Source: Synechococcus sp. RS9909 (GTDB taxonomy: Bacteria > Cyanobacteriota > Cyanobacteriia > PCC-6307 > Cyanobiaceae). Taken from it: a DNA stretch of 64,000 nt. Positions 1-9,611 of this stretch are shown one piece after another. Every line of letters starts with the position of its first letter. Positions within the stretch are counted from its first letter, which is position 1. Where the stretch lies: assembly GCF_014279595.1 (NCBI RefSeq), contig NZ_CP047943.1, positions 62,001 to 126,000 of the forward strand, given 5' to 3'. The position numbers and the translations under genes were made by a program. The notes under the pieces are model-generated. The model saw only the letters and a program-made list of their open reading frames with translations. It was not told the DNA's origin and did no database searches.

Positions 1-633
1 GCCGTATTCAACCGCTTCCGCCGGTGAAAGGAAGTAGTCGCGGTCGGTGTCTTCGGCGATCTTCTCCAGGGGCTGGCCGGTGTGTTCGGCCATCAGTCCG
101 TTGAGGGTGTCCTTGAGGAAGAGGATCTCCTGGGCCTGGATTTCGATGTCCACCGCCTGTCCCTGAGCCCCGCCGAGGGGTTGGTGGATCATGATCCGGG
201 CGCTGGGCAGGGCGAGCCGTTTGCCCTTGGTGCCGCCGGAGAGCAGGAAAGCCCCCATGGACGCCGCCAGGCCATAACAGATCGTCACCACATCGGGCGC
301 GACCTGCTGCATCGTGTCGTAGATCGCCAGGCCGGCGGTCACCGAACCACCCGGGGAGTTGATATAGATCTGAATCTCTTTTTCAGGATCCTCGGCCTCG
401 AGGAAGAGCAGCTGGGCCACGAGGGCATCGGCCACCTGATCGTCGATGCCGGTGCCGAGGAAGATGATTCGCTCTCGCAACAGGCGCGAATAGATATCGA
501 AGGAGCGCTCACCCCGCCCCGACTGCTCCACCACTGTGGGCAAGACGCCCGGAGACGCGGAGGGCAGGCCCGAAACGGGGCGAATGCCCCGCCAGCGGTT
601 CTGAATCGGATGGTGGTGTCGGGCGTCGATCAC
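1..633 (-). CDS. clpP: ATP-dependent Clp protease proteolytic subunit (3' end outside window)
   Basis: This is the serine peptidase subunit of the Clp protease, which forms a heptameric-ring chamber and degrades proteins fed in by ClpX or ClpC in the cytosol. The reverse strand carries an unbroken frame to the window edge. The catalytic serine sits in GLAASMGAF and the catalytic histidine in [12 protein letters not shown]; the acidic residue is near [11 protein letters not shown]. All triad residues are present, so it is an active ClpP and not a ClpR-type variant. I chose the GTG at 633 (reads [14 protein letters not shown]), which matches the N-terminal style of the picocyanobacterial paralogue. 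It lies 57 bases downstream of tig on the same strand, the usual tig-clpP-clpX order. clpX is expected beyond the left edge. Confidence 0.93.
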   Translation of the reverse strand, partial: MIDARHHHPIQNRWRGIRPVSGLPSASPGVLPTVVEQSGRGERSFDIYSRLLRERIIFLGTGIDDQVADALVAQLLFLEAEDPEKEIQIYINSPGGSVTAGLAIYDTMQQVAPDVVTICYGLAASMGAFLLSGGTKGKRLALPSARIMIHQPLGGAQGQAVDIEIQAQEILFLKDTLNGLMAEHTGQPLEKIAEDTDRDYFLSPAEAVEYG

Positions 634-690
634 GCGGCGGCAGGAGGCGTTCTCAACTCAATCTATGGGTGCTGCTCGGCCTGATGCTGA

Positions 691-2073
691 TCAGGCGTCC
701 GCCGCAGCGGCGTCGGGGTCGGCTTTGGCCTTGGCCTTGGCTTTGCTCGTTTTGGCAGCGGCTTTTTCCGTGATGCTGCTGTTCTCTTCCAGCCAGCCGA
801 GCAGCTTGTCGCGCAGGAGGTCGTCCACCACGGCATCGCGCAGGCGCTGGGGATCGATGTCGCGCTCGCCGGAGAGCTGGCGTTTCACCTCCTTCAGCTT
901 CGCTTCGATCTCCTCTTCTTCCACCTTGAGGTTTTCGGCTTCGGCCAGGGCGCTGAGGGCGAGGCTGCGGCGCAGGCGTTCCTCCGCCTCAGGCCGGGAC
1001 GATTCCATCAGGGAGCGCACCAGGTCGGGGGTGAACAGCGACTTCACGTCCATGCCCTGCTGGGCGAACTGGCCGGCGGTCTGTTCCACCAGGTTGCGCA
1101 CCTCCTGTTGCACGAGGCTGGCGGGGAGTTCCACCTCCAGCTGCTCCACCAGGGCTGCCAGCAGGGCGTCATGACGATTGCTCTGTTGACGACGCTCGGC
1201 GTCGTCCTTGAGGCGCTTCTCCAGGTCCTGGCGCAGTTCCGCCATGGTGTCTTTGTCGCTGGCCTGCTTGGCGAAGGCGTCATCCAGCTCGGGCAATTCG
1301 CGGGTCTTGAGATCCTTGAGGGTGATCACGAAGCTGGCTTTGCGGCCGCGCGCATCCTCCTTGGGGTAATCCTCGGGGAACTGGCAATCCACGGTTTTCT
1401 CCTCACCGATCGCCATGCCGAGGATGCCCTCCACGAAGCCCGGGATCATCTGTCCGTCTTCCAGCTCCACATCCATGGAGTCGGCACTGCCGCCTTCGAT
1501 CGCGGAGCCGTCGTCGCTGTAGGTGCCCTCGAAGCTCACCACCGCCACATCGCCGTTGGCGGCGGGGCGATCCTCCACCGGCACCAGGGTGGCCATCTGC
1601 TTGCGTGATTGCTCGAGCATGGCGTCCACCTGGGAGGGATCAAAGCGCACGCTCTCGGCTTCCGCTTTCAGCCCTTTGGTGGCTTTGAGCTTTGGAACCG
1701 GGGCCACATCGGTTTCGAGGGTCACAGTGAGGTCTTTGCCCGGATCAAAGGCCTCCAGCAGCGGTTCGAAACCACCGCTCAGATCCGGTTGCCCGAGGGC
1801 TTCGATGTTTTCCTGCTCGATTGCTTCGCGCCACACGGCGTCCACGATCGATTCCAGCGCCGTGGCCCGGATGCGCAGTGGTCCGATCTGTTGCAACAGC
1901 ACGGCGCGAGGCACCTTGCCTTTGCGGAAACCGGGCAGATTGATCGTGCGACTCAGACGTGAAATCGCCGCTTCGTAACTCTCCTTGCAACGGGCCGCCG
2001 GAACCGCCACTTCCACCGACAGGCGGCTGCCAGGGCAGGCGGTGGTTTTGACGGTCAGGGTGGCGGCGCTCAT
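691..2073 (-). CDS. tig: Trigger factor, ribosome-associated chaperone and prolyl isomerase
   Basis: Trigger factor binds at the ribosome exit tunnel and shields nascent chains. At 460 residues it has family length. The ribosome-docking signature GFRKGKVP is at residues 48-55. An FKBP-like isomerase domain follows at roughly 165-255 (starts near [11 protein letters not shown]), then a long helical C-terminal chaperone domain. The last ~20 residues are a Lys/Ala-rich tail ([17 protein letters not shown]), a low-complexity end of unknown role. It is divergent from asd and lies upstream of clpP, an arrangement typical of cyanobacteria. Confidence 0.96.
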   Translation of the reverse strand: MSAATLTVKTTACPGSRLSVEVAVPAARCKESYEAAISRLSRTINLPGFRKGKVPRAVLLQQIGPLRIRATALESIVDAVWREAIEQENIEALGQPDLSGGFEPLLEAFDPGKDLTVTLETDVAPVPKLKATKGLKAEAESVRFDPSQVDAMLEQSRKQMATLVPVEDRPAANGDVAVVSFEGTYSDDGSAIEGGSADSMDVELEDGQMIPGFVEGILGMAIGEEKTVDCQFPEDYPKEDARGRKASFVITLKDLKTRELPELDDAFAKQASDKDTMAELRQDLEKRLKDDAERRQQSNRHDALLAALVEQLEVELPASLVQQEVRNLVEQTAGQFAQQGMDVKSLFTPDLVRSLMESSRPEAEERLRRSLALSALAEAENLKVEEEEIEAKLKEVKRQLSGERDIDPQRLRDAVVDDLLRDKLLGWLEENSSITEKAAAKTSKAKAKAKADPDAAAADA

Positions 2074-2237
2074 GCGGAAGGGTTCGGGCAGCCCAACACT
2101 TTATGGAAGCGCCAGCGCCGGACCCGCCACGTATTGTTATGGCACCGTTTTCCCGGTCCTCCGGCCCGTTGCTCCCGCCGGAATCCGAACCAGGGCCTGA
2201 GGCCTGCGTCCTGACTGCCGTTCCCCATCCCCACCGC

Positions 2238-3284
2238 TTGCCCTCTCCTTCATCGCTGTCTCGAGGCTCCCTGCCTGACCGCCCGCTCACCGTCGCCGTG
2301 CTGGGGGCCAGCGGTGCTGTGGGTCAGGAGCTGCTTCATCTGCTCGAGACGCGCGACTTTCCTGTTGGCGAGTTGAAAGTGCTGGCTTCAGTGCGCTCCG
2401 CCGGCAGCAGCCTGGCCTGGAAGGGTCGCGATCACCGCATTGAAGAGGTGTCCAACGCCGCCTTCCAGGGGGTTGATCTGGTGCTCGCCTCCGCCGGTGG
2501 GTCGGTGTCGCGGCAGTGGCGGCAGGCGATCACGGAGGCCGGTGCCCTGCTGATCGATAACTCCAGCGCCTTCCGCATGGAGGAGGGCGTGCCGCTGGTG
2601 GTGCCGGAGGTGAATCCCCAGGCTGCCTTCTCCCATCAGGGAGTGATCGCCAACCCCAATTGCACCACGATCCTGCTCACGCTTGCCCTTGCTCCCCTGG
2701 CGGCGAAACGGCCGATGCGACGGGTGCTGGTCAGCACCTATCAGTCGGCGAGTGGTGCCGGGGCCCGCGCCATGGAGGAACTGCGCCGGTTGAGCCAGGT
2801 GGTGCTGGATGGTGGTACACCCACCAGTGAGGTGTTGCCCCATTCCCTCGCCTTCAACCTTTTTCTGCACAACTCGCCGCTGCAGCCGAATCTCTACTGC
2901 GAGGAGGAGATGAAGATGGTGAATGAAACGCGCAAAATCATGGGTCTGCCCCACTTGCGTTTTAGTGCCACCTGCGTGCGTGTGCCGGTGTTGCGGGCCC
3001 ACTCCGAGGCGGTGAATGTGGAATTTGAGCAGCCGTTTCCAGTGGAGGAGGCCCGCGCCCTGCTCGCTGCGGCTCCCGGTGTTGAGTTGATCGACAACGT
3101 CGAGGCGAACCGGTTCCCCATGCCCATCGATGTGACCGGTCGGGATCCGGTGGCGGTGGGTCGGATCCGGCAGGACATCAGTGATCCCCATGCCCTGGAG
3201 TTCTGGTTGTGTGGTGATCAGATCCGCAAGGGTGCCGCCCTCAACGCGATTCAGATCGCCGAACTTCTGCTTCCCTCGCCATGA
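2238..3284 (+). CDS. asd: Aspartate-semialdehyde dehydrogenase
   Basis: Catalyses NADPH-dependent reduction of aspartyl phosphate to aspartate semialdehyde, the branch point to lysine, threonine and methionine. The nucleotide-binding motif [11 protein letters not shown] is about residues 21-31, the active-site cysteine is C142 in NPNCTTI, and the acid/base histidine is in [11 protein letters not shown]. The frame stays open back to 2103, but residues upstream of the TTG at 2238 look like untranslated leader. I chose TTG, which leaves about 16 residues before the Rossmann fold; ATG at 2139 is an alternative. The stop overlaps the dapA start (ATGA), so the two genes are very probably cotranscribed. 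Confidence 0.93.
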   Translation: MPSPSSLSRGSLPDRPLTVAVLGASGAVGQELLHLLETRDFPVGELKVLASVRSAGSSLAWKGRDHRIEEVSNAAFQGVDLVLASAGGSVSRQWRQAITEAGALLIDNSSAFRMEEGVPLVVPEVNPQAAFSHQGVIANPNCTTILLTLALAPLAAKRPMRRVLVSTYQSASGAGARAMEELRRLSQVVLDGGTPTSEVLPHSLAFNLFLHNSPLQPNLYCEEEMKMVNETRKIMGLPHLRFSATCVRVPVLRAHSEAVNVEFEQPFPVEEARALLAAAPGVELIDNVEANRFPMPIDVTGRDPVAVGRIRQDISDPHALEFWLCGDQIRKGAALNAIQIAELLLPSP

Positions 3285-4189
3285 GCCTCGCCGCTGCCCT
3301 TTCCCCCACGCCCTTCGGCCGTCTGCTCACGGCGATGGTGACCCCCTTTGATGCCGAGGGTCGGGTCGATCTGGCCCTCGCCGGCCGCCTTGCGCGCTAT
3401 CTGGTGGAGGAGGGGTCGGATGGGCTGGTGGTCTGCGGCACCACCGGTGAATCGCCCACCCTGAGTTGGCAGGAGCAGGTGCAGCTGCTGGAGGCGGTGC
3501 GCCAGGCGGTGGGTCCAGGCGTGAAGGTGTTGGCCGGCACCGGCAGCAACTGCACCGCCGAAGCTGTGGAGGCGACCCGGGAGGCGGCCGCGGCTGGAGC
3601 CGATGGCGCTTTGGTGGTGGTGCCTTACTACAACAAGCCGCCCCAGGAAGGGCTGGAAGCCCATTTCCGCGCCGTCGCCGAGGCGGCGCCCCAGCTGCCG
3701 TTGATGCTTTACAACATCCCCGGCCGCACCGGCTGCTCCATGGCGCCGGGCACCGTCGCCCGCTTGATGGATTGCGCCAATGTGGTGAGTTTCAAGGCCG
3801 CCAGTGGCAGCACCGATGAAGTGACGCAGCTGCGCCTGGCCTGTGGCGCCAGACTGGCGGTGTACAGCGGCGATGACGCGCTCACCCTGCCGATGCTCGC
3901 CGTGGGCGCTGTGGGTGTGGTGAGTGTGGCCAGCCATCTGGTGGGTCGCCGCATCCGCGCCATGATCGAAGCTCAGCTCAGTGGCCGCAACGCCGAAGCG
4001 CTCGGACAGCACGAGCAGCTGTTGCCGCTCTTCCGAGCCCTCTTCGCCACCACCAATCCCATTCCCGTCAAAGCCGCCCTCGAGGCCAGCGGCTGGCCGG
4101 TCGGAGCCCCCCGTCTTCCCCTTGTTCCCCTCAGTGCCGCCATGCGCGATGACCTGAACCAGACCCTCGCTGCCCTGCGTCAGACCTGA
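3281..4189 (+). CDS. dapA: 4-hydroxy-tetrahydrodipicolinate synthase
   Basis: Condenses pyruvate with aspartate semialdehyde in the first committed step of lysine and cell-wall precursor synthesis. The 302-residue TIM barrel has the expected marks: GTTGESPTL near residue 50, tyrosine 144 in LYNIPGRTG, and the Schiff-base lysine K172 in VSFKAASG. It starts inside the asd stop codon, so the substrate-producing and substrate-using enzymes are translationally linked. lysC, the third gene of the route, lies about 11 kb downstream on the opposite strand. Confidence 0.97.
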   Translation: MSLAAALSPTPFGRLLTAMVTPFDAEGRVDLALAGRLARYLVEEGSDGLVVCGTTGESPTLSWQEQVQLLEAVRQAVGPGVKVLAGTGSNCTAEAVEATREAAAAGADGALVVVPYYNKPPQEGLEAHFRAVAEAAPQLPLMLYNIPGRTGCSMAPGTVARLMDCANVVSFKAASGSTDEVTQLRLACGARLAVYSGDDALTLPMLAVGAVGVVSVASHLVGRRIRAMIEAQLSGRNAEALGQHEQLLPLFRALFATTNPIPVKAALEASGWPVGAPRLPLVPLSAAMRDDLNQTLAALRQT

Positions 4190-4244
4190 CGCCACGGCTG
4201 GCAGGCGATCACGCCTTTTTGTTTCGACATCACCCCTTTGTTTC

Positions 4245-6254
4245 ATGACCGCTTCGATGACCAAAAGCCATAACGGCCAATCCGTCGGCAAGGAACCGAC
4301 GCTGCGCGTGATCCCCCTCGGGGGCCTGCATGAGATCGGCAAGAACACTTGCGTGTTCGAGTACGGCGATGACCTGATGTTGGTGGATGCCGGCCTGGCT
4401 TTCCCCAGCGATGGCATGCACGGCGTCAACGTGGTGCTGCCGGACACGAGCTTTCTGCGTCAGAACCAGAAGCGCATCCGCGGCATGATCGTGACCCACG
4501 GTCATGAAGATCACATCGGTGGCATTGCGCACCACCTCAAGCACTTCAATATTCCCGTGATTTACGGGCCCCGTCTGGCCCTGTCGATGCTCACCGGCAA
4601 GATGGATGAGGCGGGGGTGACCGATCGCACCACGCTGCAGACCGTCGGCCCCCGTGATGTGGTGCGGGTGGGTCAGCACTTCTCGGTGGAATTCATCCGC
4701 AACACCCACTCGATGGCCGACAGCTTCTCGCTGGCGATCACCACACCGGTGGGCACGATCATCTTCACCGGCGATTTCAAGTTCGACCACACGCCGGTGG
4801 ATGGCGAGCATTTCGACCTGGCCCGTCTCGCCCATTACGGCGACAAAGGCGTGCTCTGCCTGTTCAGCGATTCCACCAACGCCGAAGTTCCCGGTTTCTG
4901 TCCGCCGGAGCGCTCCGTGTTCCCCAACCTTGATCGCCACATGGCGCAGGCAGAGGGCCGGGTGATCATCACCACCTTCGCCAGCTCGATTCACCGCGTG
5001 TCGATGATTCTGGAGCTGGCACTCAAGAACGGGCGCAAGGTGGGCTTGCTTGGCCGTTCGATGCTGAATGTGATCGCCAAGGCCCGGGAGCTCGGCTATA
5101 TGCGTGCTCCCGATGATCTGTTCGTGCCGATCAAGCAGATCAACGACGTGCCCGATCGGGAAACGTTGCTGCTGATGACCGGCAGTCAGGGCGAACCGCT
5201 GGCGGCCCTCAGCCGCATCTCACGCGGTGAGCACCCCCAGGTGAAGGTGAAGTCCACCGACACGATCATCTTTTCGGCCAGCCCGATTCCTGGCAACACG
5301 ATTTCTGTGGTCAACACCATCGATCGGTTGATGATGCTGGGCGCCAAGGTGGTGTATGGCAAGGGCGAAGGCATTCACGTGTCTGGCCACGGATTCCAGG
5401 AAGACCAGAAGTTGATGCTGGCGCTCACCCGCCCCAAATTCTTTGTGCCGGTGCACGGCGAGCACCGCATGCTGGTGTGCCATGCCAGAACCGGGCACGC
5501 CATGGGGGTGCCCGAAGACAACACCCTGATCATCGACAACGGCGATGTGGTGGAGCTCACGGCTGAGTCGATCCGCAAGGGCGATCCGGTGAAGGCCGGG
5601 ATTGAATTGCTTGATCAGTCGCGCAACGGCATCGTCGATGCGCGGGTGCTCAAGGAGCGTCAACAGCTCGCGGAAGACGGCATCGTCACGATCCTGGCGG
5701 CGATCAGCACCGATGGGGCGATGGTGGCGCCGCCGCGGGTGAATCTGCGCGGTGTGGTCACCACGGCGGATGCCCGCAAGATGTCGCTGTGGACCGAGCG
5801 GGAGATCAGCTGGGTGCTGGAGAACCGCTGGAAGCAGCTCAGCCGCAACAGCGGCGGCAAGACGCCGGAAGTGGATTGGATGGGCGTGCAGCGGGAAGTG
5901 GAGGTGGGCCTGGGCCGGCGCATGCGCCGCGAGCTGCAGGTGGAGCCACTGATCCTCTGCCTCGTGCAGCCCGCTCCTGGAGGCACGCCGGTCTACAAGG
6001 GCCGTGCCGATGCCGAGCCCGATGACCGGCCCGCACCCCGGGGCCGCGGTGGCCGTGGTGGCCACGGTGGTGGTCAGGGTGGACACCACGGTCGGCGTGA
6101 GCGTGCGGCGGCTCCGGCGAAGGCAGCACCCGCTCCCGCCGCTGCAGCCGCCTCGCCCGCTCCTGCTGCTGCCAAGGTGGCCGCAGGACGGCCCGAGCCC
6201 GAGCAGGAGATGCCGGCCGGTCGCACCCGTCGCCGTCGTTCGGCTGCGGCCTGA
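4245..6254 (+). CDS. rnj: Ribonuclease J
   Basis: Metallo-beta-lactamase/beta-CASP ribonuclease with 5'-to-3' exonuclease and endonuclease activity, involved in mRNA turnover and processing. The zinc-binding HGHEDH motif is at residues 85-90 and the beta-CASP segment follows (GDFKFDHTPVDG, DSTNAEVPG, VHGEHRML). At 669 residues it is longer than a typical ~550-residue RNase J. The extra C-terminus (from ~590) is a disordered run of Arg/Gly repeats (GRGGRGGHGGGQGGHHGRR) and then Ala/Pro-rich sequence ending in RTRRRRSAAA. The basic tail probably adds RNA binding; that role is an inference. Placement directly after dapA is common in cyanobacteria. Confidence 0.95.
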   Translation: MTASMTKSHNGQSVGKEPTLRVIPLGGLHEIGKNTCVFEYGDDLMLVDAGLAFPSDGMHGVNVVLPDTSFLRQNQKRIRGMIVTHGHEDHIGGIAHHLKHFNIPVIYGPRLALSMLTGKMDEAGVTDRTTLQTVGPRDVVRVGQHFSVEFIRNTHSMADSFSLAITTPVGTIIFTGDFKFDHTPVDGEHFDLARLAHYGDKGVLCLFSDSTNAEVPGFCPPERSVFPNLDRHMAQAEGRVIITTFASSIHRVSMILELALKNGRKVGLLGRSMLNVIAKARELGYMRAPDDLFVPIKQINDVPDRETLLLMTGSQGEPLAALSRISRGEHPQVKVKSTDTIIFSASPIPGNTISVVNTIDRLMMLGAKVVYGKGEGIHVSGHGFQEDQKLMLALTRPKFFVPVHGEHRMLVCHARTGHAMGVPEDNTLIIDNGDVVELTAESIRKGDPVKAGIELLDQSRNGIVDARVLKERQQLAEDGIVTILAAISTDGAMVAPPRVNLRGVVTTADARKMSLWTEREISWVLENRWKQLSRNSGGKTPEVDWMGVQREVEVGLGRRMRRELQVEPLILCLVQPAPGGTPVYKGRADAEPDDRPAPRGRGGRGGHGGGQGGHHGRRERAAAPAKAAPAPAAAAASPAPAAAKVAAGRPEPEQEMPAGRTRRRRSAAA

Positions 6255-6282
6255 GCGCCGCCGGCGCCTGGGCGCAGAACCT

Positions 6283-6903
6283 TCAGCGATCGCGCAGATC
6301 GAGTCGCAGCAGGGCCCCTTCGAGCAGGAGCAAGGGGTCGGGCTGGGGTGCTGGGATCGGTGACGCGGGCTCTGGTGACGCGGGCTTGATCGGCTCGGGC
6401 TCTGGCGGTTGCGGATCTGGTGGTGGCTCCGGTGGGGTGGCGTCACCCGCGGTTGGCGTCGCTGTGTCGAGCCAAGGTGTTGCCGAGCTCAGCGTCTCTT
6501 CCTGAGTGCTCACCAGCACCGTTGGCTCGCTGAGGAAGGGATCGCGGGTCAGGGCGTCGGCCTGATTCGCTTGTGAGGCTGGCGGCTTGGACACCGACTG
6601 CTCACAGGCTTCGAGCCCCTGTTCCGCCAGCTCCCGCAGGGTGTCGGAGGGTTGGCTGTCCAGCACCAGGCGGTAAGGGCCGTTGGCGGCGATCGGATCC
6701 TTGAGGCCATGGAACTGCACGTGGCCCAGCAGCAGGGCCACAAAGGCGCGCCAGGCCAGTCGCGCTTCGTCGTTGTCGCCGCCGGCCGGCACACTCTCCA
6801 GCTCCTGCAGCAACTGTTCGGTGATCGTCGCGGCACGGCGGTAGTCGCCAGCGCCGTAGGCCTGCTCCGCATCGAGATAGCGCTTCTGGAAGTCGTCGTT
6901 CAT
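6283..6903 (-). CDS. Conserved hypothetical protein, helical N-terminus and proline-rich tail
   Basis: I do not recognise a named family. The 206-residue product starts at the ATG read MNDDFQKRYLDAEQAYG. The first ~110 residues are predicted helical and resemble a single TPR-like repeat unit (AYGAGDYRRAATITEQLLQ). Residues ~115-185 are Pro/Glu-rich and disordered, and the last ~15 (LLLLEGALLRLDLRDR) look like a short amphipathic helix, perhaps a docking peptide. No signal peptide or membrane segment is visible. It lies 13 bases downstream of tilS on the same strand and is probably cotranscribed with it. A longer upstream extension in frame is tilS shadow and was not used. Confidence 0.75.
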   Translation of the reverse strand: MNDDFQKRYLDAEQAYGAGDYRRAATITEQLLQELESVPAGGDNDEARLAWRAFVALLLGHVQFHGLKDPIAANGPYRLVLDSQPSDTLRELAEQGLEACEQSVSKPPASQANQADALTRDPFLSEPTVLVSTQEETLSSATPWLDTATPTAGDATPPEPPPDPQPPEPEPIKPASPEPASPIPAPQPDPLLLLEGALLRLDLRDR

Positions 6904-6916
6904 GGCGAGACGTGGT

Positions 6917-7969
6917 TCATGGCGAAACGTTGCGCTGTTCCAGTTGTACCGAGCCGGCATTCCAGTGAATCCGCCAACCGGCCGGCAGGTCGCGGCCGGC
7001 TGCCGCGGCGCCCGGGCGGATCGCCTGGGCCAGCTCGGCCAGACAGGCGGCGGTGACGGCGGGAGCGCCGTTGCGGCGCAGCCAGTGGGCCAGAAGATTG
7101 CGGCGCACGGGCTCCGGTTGGCTGGCCAGAGGCCGCCTCGGCAGGCGTCGGCGGGCCTGCGGGGCAGGGCCTGCGTCCAGGCCCACAAGACCCTGCAGGG
7201 CCAGATCCATCAGCTCGCTCTGGCTGTCCTGAAGCCCCGCCATCCGGTCCGCCAGGTTGGCCAGGCGCTCCGTGCAGCCAGGGTGCAGGCTCTCCAGCAC
7301 CGGCAGCACCTCGGCGCGGATGCGGTTGCGTCCGTAGCTGGGGTCGTTGTTGCTGGGGTCCTGCCACACCGGCAGGGCCAGCTCCTGGCAGATCGTGGCG
7401 GTGTCTGTTCGGCTGAAATCCACCAAGGGACGCACCAATGGCAGCTCACCGTCGCTCTTCAGGGGGCGCTGGCTGCGCTGACCACCGAGTCCGGCCAGAT
7501 CCGTTCCCCGTGCCAGCTGCAGCAGCAGGGTTTCAGCGCGGTCGCTGGCGGTGTGGGCGGTGATCACGGCGCAGCAAGGGCTCTGGGGGTGCAGGGCGTT
7601 GAGCCGTTCGGCTTCGGCGGCGAGGGCGCCATACCGCCAGGCGCGGGCACCGGCTTCGCTGCGCTCAGGGCTCTCCAACGCGGCGCGCGTCACTGTGACA
7701 CGCTCAACAGCCAGATCCAGTCCCTCGGCACAGCACCAGGCCTGCAGGTCCGCCGCGATCCGGCTGGATCCCGCCTGCCAGCCGTGGTCACCGTGCCAGA
7801 GATGGAGCTGCCAGCGATGCAGGGGCTGCAGGTCCCGCAGCAGCGCCAGCAGGGCCATCGAGTCCTGTCCGCCCGAGAGGGCCAGCAGCAGCCGACCGCC
7901 CTGCGGCAACCAGTGCGGTTGGCGCAGCAGGCGCCGATGCAGGCGGTCGTGCCAGACGGTCCAGCCCAT
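6917..7969 (-). CDS. tilS: tRNA(Ile)-lysidine synthase
   Basis: Attaches lysine to C34 of the CAU-anticodon isoleucine tRNA so that it reads AUA. The PP-loop ATPase signature SGGQDS is at residues 32-37. Conserved downstream motifs include HGDHGW near residue 60 and ARGTDLAGLGG further on. At 350 residues it has the short cyanobacterial form without the large C-terminal domain of E. coli TilS. It is divergent from the DUF561 gene and upstream of a small hypothetical. Confidence 0.95.
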   Translation of the reverse strand: MGWTVWHDRLHRRLLRQPHWLPQGGRLLLALSGGQDSMALLALLRDLQPLHRWQLHLWHGDHGWQAGSSRIAADLQAWCCAEGLDLAVERVTVTRAALESPERSEAGARAWRYGALAAEAERLNALHPQSPCCAVITAHTASDRAETLLLQLARGTDLAGLGGQRSQRPLKSDGELPLVRPLVDFSRTDTATICQELALPVWQDPSNNDPSYGRNRIRAEVLPVLESLHPGCTERLANLADRMAGLQDSQSELMDLALQGLVGLDAGPAPQARRRLPRRPLASQPEPVRRNLLAHWLRRNGAPAVTAACLAELAQAIRPGAAAAGRDLPAGWRIHWNAGSVQLEQRNVSP

Positions 7970-8019
7970 GGGACGCGGCGAGGGTGCGGTGGGAGAATTG
8001 ACTGATCCGAACTCGAATC

Positions 8020-8793
8020 ATGACGCGCCTCAGCTCCCTGCCTGCCGCCCTGCGTGAGCGCCTCGCGCAGCGCTCGGCCCTGAAGGTGATCGCCGGCCTG
8101 ATGAATTTCGATGCCGCCTCGGTGGCCCGGGTCGCCCGCGCCTCCGGACGCGGTGGCGCCGATCTGATTGATGTGGCCTGTGATCCGGAGCTGGTGACGC
8201 TGGCGCTTGCTGAGTCTGCTGGCCTGCCCGTGTGCGTGTCGTCGGTGGAGCCCGAGCAGTTTGTGGCAGCGGTGGCGGCCGGTGCGGCGATGGTGGAGAT
8301 CGGCAATTTCGACGCCTTCTACCCCCAGGGCCGGATCTTTGGAGCGGCTGAGGTGCTGGAGCTCACGCGCCAGACCCGGGCTCTGCTGCCCGAGGTGGTG
8401 CTGAGCGTGACCGTGCCCCACGTGCTGCCGATGGATCAGCAGGAGCAGCTGGCGGTGGATCTGGTGGCGGCCGGTGCCGACCTGATCCAGACCGAAGGCG
8501 GCACCAGTGCCAAGCCCTTCAGTGCCGGCAGCCTCGGCCTGATCGAAAAGGCGGCACCCACCCTGGCGGCCGCCCACAGCATCAGCACCGCGTTGCATCA
8601 GGCCGGCCTTTCGACCCCTGTGCTCTGTGCATCCGGCCTCTCGGCCGTGACGGTACCGCTGGCGATCGCCGCCGGTGCTGCTGGTGTGGGTGTGGGTTCG
8701 GCCGTGAATCGCCTCAACGATGAGCTGGCGATGGTGGCGGTGGTGCGCGGTCTGCGTGAGGCGCTCGGCAGCGCCCTCACCACTCGGGTCTGA
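8020..8793 (+). CDS. ycf23: DUF561 / Ycf23 family protein
   Basis: Conserved in cyanobacteria and red-algal plastids as Ycf23. Its biochemical function is not established. The 257-residue sequence has a TIM-barrel look with repeated glycine/alanine strand-loop units. Family-like segments include LKVIAGLMNFD, DLIQTEGGTS and a phosphate-binding-like end loop AAGAAGVGVGSAVN. No signal peptide or membrane segment is seen. It is divergent from tilS with a ~50-base gap, so the promoters must overlap. Confidence 0.9.
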   Translation: MTRLSSLPAALRERLAQRSALKVIAGLMNFDAASVARVARASGRGGADLIDVACDPELVTLALAESAGLPVCVSSVEPEQFVAAVAAGAAMVEIGNFDAFYPQGRIFGAAEVLELTRQTRALLPEVVLSVTVPHVLPMDQQEQLAVDLVAAGADLIQTEGGTSAKPFSAGSLGLIEKAAPTLAAAHSISTALHQAGLSTPVLCASGLSAVTVPLAIAAGAAGVGVGSAVNRLNDELAMVAVVRGLREALGSALTTRV

Positions 8794-8820
8794 AGGCTGC
8801 CGGGGCAGCAGGTCTTGGCC

Positions 8821-9252
8821 TCAGCGAACCACCACGATCTGGTCTGCCGTTGCTCCCGGCACAAGATCGTGGTGGATGCGCCGGTCGAAACTCACCAGGC
8901 AGCCGTCGTTGGCGACGGCCACAGCCAGCAGATAGGCATCCGTGATCTGGCGTGGACCCAGCAGACAGTGCCATTTCAGATGGCGTGGATCCAGCAGGCT
9001 CAGGGCACCTCCCCAGAACTGGTGGCTGGGATGGCGGCAGGCTTCGGCCAGCCGTGACGCGATGGCGGCGGGGGGCTGGGCATTGGGGTAGCTCGGCTGC
9101 GACATGATGCGAATCACACCGTTCTGGCTGATCGGACAACTTGCCCAGCCGGCTGCGGCATGGTGGCTGAGCCACTGACTGGCAGTGGAGTGGAGGCTGT
9201 GTTGCCCGTCGAGCAGGGCAATGATCACGTTGATGTCAAGCAGGGCGCGCAT
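8821..9252 (-). CDS. Type II TA toxin, PIN-domain VapC-like ribonuclease
   Basis: Predicted VapC-type endoribonuclease toxin of 143 residues. The PIN-domain acidic residues are visible: the first in MRALLDINVIIALLD, and two more in QITDAYLLAVAVANDG and SFDRRI. The middle motif is SQNGVIRIM, the SxxGxxR variant common in this subfamily. Its ATG overlaps the antitoxin stop by ATGA, the usual translational coupling. RNA targets cannot be deduced from sequence. It is the first of six TA loci in this window. Confidence 0.9.
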   Translation of the reverse strand: MRALLDINVIIALLDGQHSLHSTASQWLSHHAAAGWASCPISQNGVIRIMSQPSYPNAQPPAAIASRLAEACRHPSHQFWGGALSLLDPRHLKWHCLLGPRQITDAYLLAVAVANDGCLVSFDRRIHHDLVPGATADQIVVVR

Positions 9253-9500
9253 CAGAGATTCAGCGCATCACGCAGGGCCTCCACATCAGCGTTGTTGGTG
9301 ATCCGGCTCGGATCCCCGGCAAAAGGGCGGAAGCCGCAGGGATGGGGTCGAGCCGCAGCCTCGCTGGGTGAATGGTGCGCTTGGGTGAGGGCTTGACGCA
9401 AGAGCGTCGACACCACCTGACCTGCGCTCATGCGCTGTTGCTTGGCGAGATCTTTGGCGGCTTGCAAAAGGTCATCATCAATGTCGAGGGTTGTCCTCAT
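9252..9500 (-). CDS. VapB-like antitoxin, ribbon-helix-helix type
   Basis: Antitoxin of 82 residues. The N-terminus MRTTLDIDDDLLQAAK is a ribbon-helix-helix DNA-binding start (beta strand then helix), followed by QQRMSAGQVVSTLLRQAL. The remaining ~35 residues are the toxin-neutralising tail. It should repress its own promoter as a complex with the toxin, and a perfect inverted repeat lies 10 bases upstream. A much longer open frame continues upstream, but it is antisense to the holin-like gene and was discarded. Confidence 0.88.
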   Translation of the reverse strand: MRTTLDIDDDLLQAAKDLAKQQRMSAGQVVSTLLRQALTQAHHSPSEAAARPHPCGFRPFAGDPSRITNNADVEALRDALNL

Positions 9501-9509
9501 CTGATGCGC

Positions 9510-9525
9510 TGATGCAGTTGCATCA
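9510..9525. promoter_or_regulatory. Candidate VapB operator, 7-bp inverted repeat
   Basis: Perfect inverted repeat TGATGCA-GT-TGCATCA lying 10-25 bases upstream of the antitoxin ATG at 9500. A further half site TGATGC occurs at 9502-9507, in phase toward the gene. Arm length and spacing fit a dimeric ribbon-helix-helix repressor, so autoregulation by this TA pair is the obvious reading. This is inferred from position and symmetry only. Confidence 0.6.
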
Positions 9526-9611
9526 ACCCTAGCCCCCTCGTCGCAACAGGGGCGCTTCTGGTCAGCTCTGGATAGTTTGCGTAGGGTTCCAGCAGCGTTG
9601 TTGGAACCCTG

